A stretch of 8,514 bases of DNA, taken from NCBI GenBank assembly GCA_040007355.1, contig JBDTVE010000020.1:1-8514 (forward strand), written 5' to 3'. Origin of the DNA: JACMLD01 sp040007355 (GTDB lineage: Bacteria; Bacteroidota; Bacteroidia; Chitinophagales; Chitinophagaceae). The translations under genes and the position numbers were made by a program. The stretch's first letter is position 1. The number at the start of each line of letters is the position of its first letter. Of this stretch, positions 1 to 6,305 are shown piece by piece. The notes below the pieces were generated by a model. The model saw only the letters and a program-made list of their open reading frames with translations. It was not told the DNA's origin and ran no database searches.

Positions 1-1
1 G

Positions 2-52
2 GCGGGTGAATACCTCGATGAAAGGCTGAGGGAGATTGGCTTAAAGAAATAA
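2..52 (+). CDS. C-terminal end of an unidentified protein (partial)
   Basis: An open frame enters from the left edge and ends at TAA (50-52). It encodes the 16-residue tail AGEYLDERLREIGLKK, a charged amphipathic helix-like end with regular codon choice. Too little is present to name a family. It is followed by an A-rich run and 51 bases later by a second, broken reading frame in the same direction, so the two may once have belonged to one transcription unit (inference). The frame could also be chance, since 16 codons without a stop is not strong evidence. Confidence 0.4.
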   Translation, partial: AGEYLDERLREIGLKK

Positions 53-103
53 AAAAACCGCATTAATTTTTAGGGACGAATTTGCCTTTTAATAAGGATT
101 AAA

Positions 104-313
104 ATGAGTAAGCGGACGGAATTAATTGAGCATTACGAGAAGATCTTGGGTGCTACAAATGAATAGAAGAACCAGAAGACATTGATTTTTTTGTTGACCC
201 AACCTCCATTGCTGGAAGATGATCAAAAGAGAACTAGTGAAGTGATTGCATAATATAAACCAACTGTACGAAAGACGAAATATAAAACAGGGGCTTCCAA
301 ATCTCATTCGTAA
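104..313 (+). pseudogene. Degraded short reading frame with two in-frame stops
   Basis: ATG at 104 opens a frame reading MSKRTELIEHYEKILGATNE and then TAG at 164-166. The same frame continues with protein-like sequence (QPPLLEDDQKRTSEVIA) to TAA at 251-253, then a basic stretch YKPTVRKTKYKTGASKSHS to a final TAA at 311-313. The whole would be a 69-codon product. Both internal stops are one C-to-T change away from glutamine codons (CAG, CAA). An alternative is a frameshift near 160, because the next frame reads EEPEDIDFFVDPTSIAGR over 166-219. Either way it is not intact. The family is not recognised. The basic tail and the AT-rich setting would fit a mobile-element accessory gene, but that is a guess. 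Confidence 0.4.
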
Positions 314-606
314 AAATCAATCAAGAGAAAAGCATGGGCTTAATTAGTTTTTTGTGGTTCTGGCGCCACATGCCGCTAACTATACCTGCTTAATGTTTGC
401 TCATAGTCAATCGCTTATTATTAAATCTGAGCCGGTTTAACGATCCAGATTTTCTCAAAATACTTTTTACCATTCATCCATTTCTACAACCGCTTATACA
501 ATCCCTCCAAAATTTTATTTTACGCAAATCACGGTCAAACGTCTTACAGTAGTGGGTTTCATTCAAAGCCGGTTATCATTTTATGAAGATTACCTTCCTT
601 TCAATG
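314..606. other. AT-rich stretch without an intact gene
   Basis: There is no convincing open frame on either strand and no hairpin of note. On the minus strand two short pieces look faintly protein-like. One covers about 572-474 and contains ETHYCKTFDRDLRKIKFW. The other covers 480-421 and reads WMNGKKYFEKIWIVKPAQI before a stop. They lie in different frames next to each other, as a frameshifted relic would, but both are short enough to be chance. Confidence 0.4.
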
Positions 607-627
607 GTACTTTGTGTTACATAGTAC
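607..627. promoter_or_regulatory. Operator-like palindrome, candidate PadR binding site
   Basis: The sequence is a 21-base imperfect dyad: GTACT-t-TGT on the left, ACA-t-AGTAC on the right, eight of ten positions paired around a centre at 617. The TGT...ACA core fits the general style of PadR-family sites (ATGT/ACAT half-sites with a central spacer). It overlaps the TTTG that could serve as the -33 element and lies 125 bases before the padR-like start codon. Autorepression by the encoded PadR is inferred from position and symmetry. Confidence 0.6.
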
Positions 628-647
628 TAGATTAATACCTATGTTTG
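611..647 (+). promoter_or_regulatory. Bacteroidota-type promoter for the padR-pspC unit
   Basis: TATGTTTG at 640-647 matches the phylum's -7 consensus TAnnTTTG exactly. TTTG at 611-614 is a possible -33 element, but the 25-base gap is longer than the usual 19-21. TTAC at 617-620 would give 19 bases with a poorer match. Transcription would begin around 653-656, leaving a leader of about 100 bases. The upstream element lies inside the palindrome at 607-627. Confidence 0.55.
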
Positions 648-670
648 TATCGTCAAGGATAAAAAGACCG

Positions 671-734
671 CCGGGGCAGGCAGCAAACGGAGCATAACAA
701 ACCTTATCAACCTTATCCTGGCTCCTTGCCCCGG
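671..734 (+). promoter_or_regulatory. Leader hairpin with a tandem repeat in its loop
   Basis: CCGGGGCA (671-678) pairs perfectly with TGCCCCGG (727-734), and inside it GGAGC (689-693) pairs with GCTCC (721-725). The apical loop holds two exact tandem copies of AACCTTATC (700-708 and 709-717). The stem ends 18 bases before the start codon at 753, within the predicted untranslated leader. There is no U-run after it, so a classic terminator is unlikely. A translation or stability element, or a DNA-level site, is possible (inference). Confidence 0.55.
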
Positions 735-752
735 TATTAAATAAAACGCAAT

Positions 753-1124
753 ATGAATATAGAAAACACACAAAGCCAGATGCGGAAGGGTATACTGGAA
801 TTCTGTATCCTTTCCATTATCCGCCGTGGCGAATCCTATCCCAGTGATATCGTGGAAGAAATGAAAGGGGCCAACCTGAATATTTTTGAGGGCACTTTAT
901 ACCCCCTTCTAACCCGACTGAAAAATGCCGATATGCTTACTTACCGCTGGGTGGAAAGCAATTCCGGGCCGCCCCGTAAGTATTTTTCGCTCACGGAAAA
1001 AGGCCTGGCCTTTTACAGCGAACTGGAAGCTACCTGGAAAGAACTGGCCAACGCGGTAAATGCTCTGGCCAAAAAAACGGAAAGCATGCCGGATACAACC
1101 AACCAAAACCCATCCTTCTAACTT
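753..1124 (+). CDS. PadR family transcriptional regulator
   Basis: A 122-residue short PadR protein, a dimeric winged-helix DNA-binding repressor. Residues 11-85 form the winged helix: RKGILEFCILSIIRRGESYPSDIVEEM is recognisable as the first two helices, EGTLYPLLTRLKNADML (46-62) as the recognition helix, and GPPRKYFSLTEKG (72-84) as the wing. Residues 86-107 give the single C-terminal dimerisation helix typical of the short subfamily, followed by a polar tail. The start at 753 is the only sensible ATG and is preceded by an A-rich leader. The next gene begins 20 bases after the stop, so the two are almost certainly cotranscribed. A palindrome at 607-627 is the likely autoregulatory operator. 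The signal it senses cannot be read from sequence. PadR genes next to PspC-domain genes are a familiar pairing in Bacteroidota. Confidence 0.92.
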
Positions 1125-1144
1125 CAACTCAAAACAACAGTACA

Positions 1145-3424
1145 ATGAAAAAAATTATCAATATAAATTTCCAGGGGCGCGTAATACCAATTGAAGAATC
1201 GGCATACGAGACCCTGAAGCAGTATGTAGACAGCCTGCGAATGTACTTTGCCAATGAAGAGGGCCGCGATGAGATCATTAATGATATTGAAAGCCGGATT
1301 GCCGAACTTTTTTCTGAACGATTAAAACGTGGCACCGCCTGTATTGCGGATGAAGACATCAACGCCGTCATAAGCAGTATTGGCCGGCCCCAGGATTTTG
1401 ATGATCAAACCGGGGACAGTTCCGCCAGCACCGGCGCCTTCCAGGAAAAGCAGCCGGCAAATCAAAGTTATTCCTCCGGCAGCTATACCAGCAATGTGAG
1501 CCGCGGCCGACTATACCGCAATGCCGACGACAAAATCATTGGTGGGGTTTGTAGCGGCCTTGCCAATTACCTGGGCATTGACCCGGTAATTATGCGGGTA
1601 TTATTCGTGATCCTGTTTGGCGCACTGTTCTGGGTATATATATTATTGTGGATAATCGTGCCCTCGCAGTCTTTACAAACCAATATTACAAAACGCCTGT
1701 ATCGTAATGCAGACGACCGGGTTCTGGCTGGTGTTTGTGGTGGTCTTTCTTCTTATTTTAATATAGACAACTGGATACCCCGTTTGGTTTTTTCCCTGCC
1801 GCTGATCATCGGTCTTATCTCTGCCACCATGAATGCTGTCTGGTGGAACTGGGATTTCGGTTCTGCACCGCGCATTATCACGGGCTCGCTGGGCAGCACC
1901 CTGGTGATTACCTATATTATATTGTGGATTGCCGTACCCTTTGCTTCCACCGCTTCTGAAAAACTTGAAATGAGGGGAGAAAGAGTAGACCTTAATTCTA
2001 TCCGTGATACGGTAAAAGAAGACCTGGAAAACTTTAAAACAAAGGCGGAGAAATGGGGACAGGAAGTAAAACAAACCGCACACGATCTTGGAAACCGGGC
2101 CAGCAGTTTTGGTCAGACCGCCGGCACCCATGCAAGAGGGTTTGCAGCAGAGGCGGCGCCACTGGCAAGAAGGGCCGGTAGCGGCATCGGCCATGTAATT
2201 GGCGTATTGTTCAAGGCTTTCTTTCTTTTTATCGCCGGCATTATTGCTATTTCACTTTTCGCCGTTCTGATTGCGCTAATATTTGGCGGCATGGCAGCCT
2301 TCCCGTTGAAAAATTTTGTAATGGAAAGCACTGCACAGAACGTTCTGGCCTGGGCTACGTTGATCTTTTTCCTGGGTGTTCCGCTGGTAGGCTTAATTAC
2401 CTGGCTGATTCGGCGTATCATGGGCGTACGCTCCAGGAACAATTATCTTGGCTATACTTTTGGCGGTCTCTGGGTGCTGGGCTGGTTCTGTGTTGTTTTT
2501 CTTGTTGGCTCCTTTGCCAATAACTTCAAGGTGAGTATGCCCGTGGAAGACCGGATCAGTATTGCGGAACCCATCAACGGTAAGTTATATGTAGATGTAA
2601 GCCGTTCCAACCTGGAATATTATCATGGCGATTGGTTTGGTTTCCGGTTTAACGACGAAATACCCGTTTACGGCGCCAATATGGATACGTTGATGCTGAA
2701 TACCATAAGGGTTAAAATTGTAAAAAGCAAAGACAGCAGTTTTCACCTCAACAGGGTAAGAATCAGCCAGGGCAAGACCCGCGAAAAGGCAACCAAAACC
2801 GCTGAGAACATTCGCTTTAATATAGACCAACAGGATAGCCTGCTGTATCTTCCCGAAGGCTTCGCGGTAAGCAGCACGGACAAATTCAGAAACCAGAAAG
2901 TGCTGATCATTGTGGAAGTGCCGATAGGAAAAAAGATACTGATGAAGGATGCCCTGAACCGTTATTCCTGGTTTGACATCAATGTAAATAACCGACGTGG
3001 CTGGAATGTGGATTACAATGATTATTCCGATGAGAGTTATCGCTGGGATACCAATAAAGAATATATCATGACACCGGATGGACTGAAAAAGGTAGCGGAC
3101 TTGGATCCCGTTGAATTAAAAAATGGCCGGTATAAGATAATTGTCGACGAAGAAGACGAAAGGAATCACAAAAGAGACGATTTTGAAGACAAAAAAAATA
3201 GGCTGCATTATCGGTATAAGCAACTGGATGATTCCATCCGTGAAAAAGTAAAGGATAAGATGCGTGAAGAATTAAAGATCAAAGACAGTATCGACCGGGA
3301 AAAGAAATTAAAAGAAGTTATCAAGTCCAGCGCGGTCAATAAAGGGGACGGTAACAACGTGGTAGAGGAATCGGTAACAGGCCAGCGCATCCTGTCGCCC
3401 ATGATGATTTTTAGTGAAATCTGA
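1145..3424 (+). CDS. Tandem PspC-domain membrane protein
   Basis: A 759-residue inner-membrane protein. Residues 1-85 form a soluble helical N-terminal domain (YETLKQYVDSLRMYF, then IIDIES-like helices), followed by a Ser/Gly/Gln-rich linker. PspC domain 1 is at about 121-175 (RLYRNADDKIIGGVCSGLANYLGID plus a membrane helix ending LLWIIVPS). PspC domain 2 is at about 184-268, repeats RLYRNADDRVLAGVCGGL, and has an inserted loop WWNWDFGSAPR between its two membrane segments. An amphipathic segment at 280-345 follows, then three hydrophobic segments near 352-385, 398-422 and 433-457. The C-terminal third is a beta-rich domain (about 470-600) and a highly charged Lys/Glu/Asp helix at 670-725. 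PspC is known as a membrane partner in phage-shock envelope stress; a stress role here is inferred. It is transcribed with the PadR gene and closed by the terminator at 3542-3570. In many relatives a similar architecture follows PadR; no separate DUF2807-type gene follows here. Confidence 0.88.
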   Translation: MKKIININFQGRVIPIEESAYETLKQYVDSLRMYFANEEGRDEIINDIESRIAELFSERLKRGTACIADEDINAVISSIGRPQDFDDQTGDSSASTGAFQEKQPANQSYSSGSYTSNVSRGRLYRNADDKIIGGVCSGLANYLGIDPVIMRVLFVILFGALFWVYILLWIIVPSQSLQTNITKRLYRNADDRVLAGVCGGLSSYFNIDNWIPRLVFSLPLIIGLISATMNAVWWNWDFGSAPRIITGSLGSTLVITYIILWIAVPFASTASEKLEMRGERVDLNSIRDTVKEDLENFKTKAEKWGQEVKQTAHDLGNRASSFGQTAGTHARGFAAEAAPLARRAGSGIGHVIGVLFKAFFLFIAGIIAISLFAVLIALIFGGMAAFPLKNFVMESTAQNVLAWATLIFFLGVPLVGLITWLIRRIMGVRSRNNYLGYTFGGLWVLGWFCVVFLVGSFANNFKVSMPVEDRISIAEPINGKLYVDVSRSNLEYYHGDWFGFRFNDEIPVYGANMDTLMLNTIRVKIVKSKDSSFHLNRVRISQGKTREKATKTAENIRFNIDQQDSLLYLPEGFAVSSTDKFRNQKVLIIVEVPIGKKILMKDALNRYSWFDINVNNRRGWNVDYNDYSDESYRWDTNKEYIMTPDGLKKVADLDPVELKNGRYKIIVDEEDERNHKRDDFEDKKNRLHYRYKQLDDSIREKVKDKMREELKIKDSIDREKKLKEVIKSSAVNKGDGNNVVEESVTGQRILSPMMIFSEI

Positions 3425-3541
3425 ACCCGGGTTTGACAACATGCCTAAAAAGACGAACCAAATGAATTGACAGCATTTTTTGATAACCTGCATGCCGCTG
3501 ACCCAACCCATCGGTTGGCAAGCGGGGTTGAAGTTGGAAAC

Positions 3542-3575
3542 AGCCCCTCCTTTTTTAATGAGGGGCTTTATATTT
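3542..3575 (+). terminator. Intrinsic terminator of the padR-pspC unit
   Basis: A perfect 8-base-pair stem, AGCCCCTC (3542-3549) with GAGGGGCT (3560-3567), a 10-base loop, and a T-rich tail TTATATTT. It lies 118 bases after the PspC stop. It also sits inside the longer upstream reading frame of gcvT, which is a strong reason to reject that extension. Confidence 0.85.
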
Positions 3576-3626
3576 CCCGGCCATTTTCAATATCCAGAAT
3601 TTTTAAAAGCTCTGCCAGGCAATCTT

Positions 3627-3634
3627 TACTTTTG
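3627..3634 (+). promoter_or_regulatory. Candidate -7 element for gcvT
   Basis: TACTTTTG matches TAnnTTTG. It lies between the preceding terminator and the gcvT start, 28 bases before the ATG. No good -33 TTTG is seen; only TTTT at 3601-3604 lies near the right distance. Confidence 0.5.
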
Positions 3635-3662
3635 CTGCCACTTGTATAACAATTCACGCAGT

Positions 3663-4748
3663 ATGAAAAACACTCCTTTTACTCAAAAACACATTGCGCT
3701 CAGGGCTAAGATGGCTGAATTTGCGGGCTATAATATGCCCATCAGCTACACCGGTATCAACGAAGAGCATGCGGCTGTTCGCAACAATGCCGGCATTTTT
3801 GATGTAAGTCATATGGGCGAATTTATCCTGAAAGGCGAACAGGCCCTGGATCTTATACAGCGTGTTACCAGCAATGATGCCGCAAAACTAACAGCCGGCA
3901 AGGCTCAATATAGTTGCCTGCCCAATGAGACCGGGGGCATAACGGATGATGTATTGGTGTACTGCATAGATGAGAACAAGGTGTATATGATAGTGGTAAA
4001 TGCGTCCAATATTGAAAAAGACTGGGACTGGATCAGCCGGTACAATACAAAGGGGGTGGAAATGCACAATGTCTCAGATAAAACCTGTCTGCTGGCCATA
4101 CAAGGTCCCAACGCAACAAAACTGCTGCAACCGCTGACCGAAATAGACATATTGAACCTCAAATATTACACTTTTGCAAAGGGCTTTTTTGCGGGCGTGG
4201 CCAATGTACTGGTAAGTGCAACCGGTTATACAGGAGCCGGGGGCATCGAAATTTATTTTGAAGACAAAGACGATAACGCAGAAAAAATCTGGAATTCCAT
4301 ATTTGAAGTGGGCGACCCCGGCGGTCTTAAACCGATTGGCCTGGGGGCAAGGGATACCCTGCGGCTGGAAATGGGCTATTGTTTATATGGAAACGATATT
4401 GACGATACCACATCTCCCCTGGAGGCAGGGCTGGGCTGGATTACCAGGTTCAACAAGGAATTTACTGCAAAATCAATACTGGAATCCCAGAAAACGAGCG
4501 GCACGGAGCGCAAACTGGTTGGTTTTGAAATGCTTGAAAAAGGTATTCCCCGCCACGGGTACGAGATAAAGGATTTTAGCGGCATGACCATCGGGTATGT
4601 TAGTTCCGGTACCCAGTCGCCCAGCCTGGGCAAGGGTATAGGAATGGGTTATGTAAGAACGGTATTCTCCCATCTCGACGCCAAAATATACATTAAAATA
4701 AGAGACCGGTTACTGCAGGCCAAAGTGGTAAAATTTCCCTTTAGCTGA
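3663..4748 (+). CDS. gcvT: Aminomethyltransferase, T protein of the glycine cleavage system
   Basis: A 361-residue cytosolic enzyme that transfers the methylene carbon from aminomethyl-lipoyl H protein to tetrahydrofolate, releasing ammonia. The N-terminus KNTPFTQKHIALRAKMAEFAGYNMPISY is typical. It is followed by FDVSHMGEF, the GGITDD motif whose aspartates (95-96) correspond to the conserved catalytic Asp region, SATGYTGAGGIEIYFED, and IGLGARDTLRLEMG with SPLEAGLGW. Length matches the family (about 360). The frame is open back to 3480, but that extension crosses a terminator and a promoter and has no family similarity, so ATG 3663 is used. No gcvH or gcvP gene is in the window, which is common in this phylum, where the system's genes are scattered. 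No glycine riboswitch is visible upstream. The next gene follows 60 bases later with its own candidate promoter. Confidence 0.96.
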   Translation: MKNTPFTQKHIALRAKMAEFAGYNMPISYTGINEEHAAVRNNAGIFDVSHMGEFILKGEQALDLIQRVTSNDAAKLTAGKAQYSCLPNETGGITDDVLVYCIDENKVYMIVVNASNIEKDWDWISRYNTKGVEMHNVSDKTCLLAIQGPNATKLLQPLTEIDILNLKYYTFAKGFFAGVANVLVSATGYTGAGGIEIYFEDKDDNAEKIWNSIFEVGDPGGLKPIGLGARDTLRLEMGYCLYGNDIDDTTSPLEAGLGWITRFNKEFTAKSILESQKTSGTERKLVGFEMLEKGIPRHGYEIKDFSGMTIGYVSSGTQSPSLGKGIGMGYVRTVFSHLDAKIYIKIRDRLLQAKVVKFPFS

Positions 4749-4765
4749 TATAATATGGAAAGGTT

Positions 4766-4799
4766 TTTGCGTTAAAGAAGGGCAAATCCAATATTTATG
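4766..4799 (+). promoter_or_regulatory. Candidate promoter of the SRPBCC gene
   Basis: TTTG (4766-4769) is followed after 22 bases by TATTTATG (4792-4799), a one-mismatch fit to TAnnTTTG. Transcription would begin near 4805, only a few bases before ATG 4809. The alternative ATG at 4797 lies inside the -7 element. Confidence 0.4.
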
Positions 4800-4808
4800 C
4801 TGAAAGCC

Positions 4809-5285
4809 ATGCCTACCATCCACCTGACTACTTTTATAGCAGCACCCGTTGAGCGGGTTTTTGACCTCAGCAGAAGTATAGACGTTCACAAAAAATCGAT
4901 GGCGCATACCAATGGGCAGGCGGTTGCCGGTACTACCTCGGGTCTTATCCTGGAGAACGAAACGGTTACCTGGAAAGCAAAACACCTGGGCAAAATAAGG
5001 GTAATGAAGATAAAAATCAGCAGCATGCTGGCGCCACAGTCTTTCACCAATGAAATGGTAAATGGCGATTTTAAACAAATGAAACACGAACACCATTTCA
5101 AACCCATACAAAATGGCACCCTGATGATTGACCTGTTTTCCTTTGAAAGCCCGTACGGGGCTGCGGGAAAAATATTCAATTATATATTCCTGCAACGTTA
5201 TCTCCGGAAACTGCTGGAACACCGCAACCAGGCAATCAAAGATTTTGCCGAAAGTGATAAATGGAAATTCTTACTGAATAAATAA
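4809..5285 (+). CDS. SRPBCC-fold (START/Bet v1-like) protein
   Basis: A 158-residue protein with the usual SRPBCC opening, PTIHLTTFIAAPVERVFDLSRSIDVH, in which the first beta strand leads into the PxxxVFDL helix. The middle is beta-rich (TVTWKAKHLGKIRVMKIKISS, MKHEHHFKPIQNGTLMIDLFSFESP). It ends in a long C-terminal helix, about 123-150 (LQRYLRKLLEHRNQAIKDFAES), which would cap the ligand cavity. The length suits a single SRPBCC domain. The fold binds hydrophobic ligands in many unrelated pathways, so no substrate can be given. Relatives in Bacteroidota are often labelled cell division protein or polyketide cyclase with little support. ATG 4809 (MPTIHL) is preferred to ATG 4797 because family members begin there and a candidate promoter overlaps the earlier codon. 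No terminator separates it from gcvT. Confidence 0.85.
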   Translation: MPTIHLTTFIAAPVERVFDLSRSIDVHKKSMAHTNGQAVAGTTSGLILENETVTWKAKHLGKIRVMKIKISSMLAPQSFTNEMVNGDFKQMKHEHHFKPIQNGTLMIDLFSFESPYGAAGKIFNYIFLQRYLRKLLEHRNQAIKDFAESDKWKFLLNK

Positions 5286-5308
5286 AGAACCGCGGCGGTT
5301 GTTCTTTC
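5285..5308 (+). terminator. Weak hairpin at the end of the SRPBCC gene
   Basis: AAGAAC (5285-5290) pairs with GTTCTT (5301-5306), with a further AACCG/CGGTT pairing possible inside as an alternative. The hairpin begins on the last base of the stop codon. Only a short T-containing tail (TTCTTTC) follows, so termination is probably partial. Confidence 0.35.
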
Positions 5309-5411
5309 ATAAAATGCAGTCCATGCATTACAATGCCGGTCCCTATTTATGGTATGGTTTCCGGTCGCTCTTCCGGATCCATTTTTATCCTGTTAAATAT
5401 TAATGCCAACC

Positions 5412-5444
5412 TTATGCCGCTTCGGGGGGTTGGGGTTATATTTG
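5412..5444 (+). promoter_or_regulatory. Promoter of the comB-type gene
   Basis: TATATTTG (5437-5444) is an exact TAnnTTTG match, 17 bases before ATG 5462. TTATG at 5412-5416, with a 20-base gap, is an imperfect -33 element. The site lies within the longer frame that opens at 5333, which argues against that earlier start. Confidence 0.6.
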
Positions 5445-5461
5445 CCGTTTTAGAATCAATT

Positions 5462-6196
5462 ATGCACAAGAGTAAACCATCTTTATATACGTCGTTTTCG
5501 CCGGCGCTTCTACATTTGTATAATCTAAGCGATGCCGTTGTTGTTATCATAGATGTATTGCGGGCCACATCCACCATTGCTACCGCGTTGTACAATGGCG
5601 CCAAAGCCGTAATCCCGGTAGACAGCGTAAGCGAATGCATCGAAATAAGCAAACAGGTACAGGGAATCAGCGCCGGTGAAAGGGATGGTAAAATTGCGGA
5701 AGGACTTCAATATGGCAATTCTCCTTTTGATTATCCAAGGGATTTTGTAAATGAAAAGATCCTGGTATTAACAACAACCAACGGTACGCGGCTCCTGCAT
5801 ATGGCGCTTGGCCGCGGGGCCCGGCAAATTATTACCGGGTCATTTCCCAACCTGGATGCAGTTTGTGATTATCTGCTTAGCCAAAACCTGCCGGTGGTGC
5901 TTGCCTGCGCCGCCTGGAAAGACCGGGTTAACCTGGAAGATATGTTATTTGCCGGGGCCGTTGTGAACAGGGTAAAACGGCATTTTGATACCAACTGCGA
6001 TTCCTCCGAGGTTGCCGCCACGATTTATAAAAAGGCAAAAAAAGATTTGGTTGGCTTTATGAAAAACAAACATGCTTCCCATTTTAACCGGCTGAGCAAT
6101 TATGGTCTTCAAAAAGATATCCGCTATTGCCTCGATCCCAATACAGCACCGGTGCTTCCTTTTTATAAAGATGGCAGGTTGATCTTGCAGGCATAA
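5462..6196 (+). CDS. comB: 2-phosphosulfolactate phosphatase (ComB family)
   Basis: A 244-residue protein of the ComB family, Mg-dependent phosphatases that convert 2-phosphosulfolactate to sulfolactate and phosphate. Visible family motifs are IDVLRATSTI (30-39), the conserved AGERDGKIAEGLQYGNSP region, TTTNGTR (104-110), LACAAWKDR, and NLEDMLFAGAVV followed by a C-terminal helix-rich end. Length is normal for the family. ATG 5462 is chosen because it follows a good promoter and gives the expected N-terminus; the open extension to 5333 lies upstream of that promoter. In methanogens ComB serves coenzyme M synthesis. In a Bacteroidota member that role is unlikely, and sulfolactate or sulfonate metabolism, perhaps linked to sulfonolipids, is a conjecture. 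No other sulfonate gene is in the window. No terminator is evident before dnaN. Confidence 0.9.
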   Translation: MHKSKPSLYTSFSPALLHLYNLSDAVVVIIDVLRATSTIATALYNGAKAVIPVDSVSECIEISKQVQGISAGERDGKIAEGLQYGNSPFDYPRDFVNEKILVLTTTNGTRLLHMALGRGARQIITGSFPNLDAVCDYLLSQNLPVVLACAAWKDRVNLEDMLFAGAVVNRVKRHFDTNCDSSEVAATIYKKAKKDLVGFMKNKHASHFNRLSNYGLQKDIRYCLDPNTAPVLPFYKDGRLILQA

Positions 6197-6256
6197 GACC
6201 TCCGGAGATACGGTTATACGCTCACTCACAATTAATCCACCTTCTGTAAAAACGGG

Positions 6257-6286
6257 TTGGCTATTGATTAAAAATCTGTAGTTTCG
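6257..6286 (+). promoter_or_regulatory. Candidate dnaN promoter
   Basis: TTG (6257-6259) is followed, 19 bases later, by TAGTTTCG (6279-6286), one mismatch from TAnnTTTG. Transcription would start about 12 bases before ATG 6306. Confidence 0.45.
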
Positions 6287-6305
6287 TCACAAATCAAAGC
6301 TCTGT

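Noticed and set aside
1673..2442. Minus-strand frames inside the PspC gene
   Set aside because: They are opposite a well-supported membrane protein and read as low-complexity antisense sequence.
3425..3434. AACCCGGGTT palindrome after the pspC stop
   Set aside because: A 10-base palindrome without spacer or tail cannot form a useful hairpin and is expected by chance.
3480..3662. N-terminal extension of gcvT by 61 codons
   Set aside because: It crosses a strong terminator and a -7 promoter element, and the family N-terminus begins at ATG 3663.
3568..3662. Glycine riboswitch upstream of gcvT
   Set aside because: The gap is short, follows a terminator directly, and lacks the conserved glycine aptamer core.
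5333..5461. N-terminal extension of the comB-type gene
   Set aside because: An exact TAnnTTTG element at 5437-5444 lies inside it, and family proteins begin near 5462.
6197..6305. Replication origin next to dnaN
   Set aside because: No DnaA boxes, no AT-rich unwinding repeats and no dnaA gene are visible; dnaN often stands alone in this phylum.
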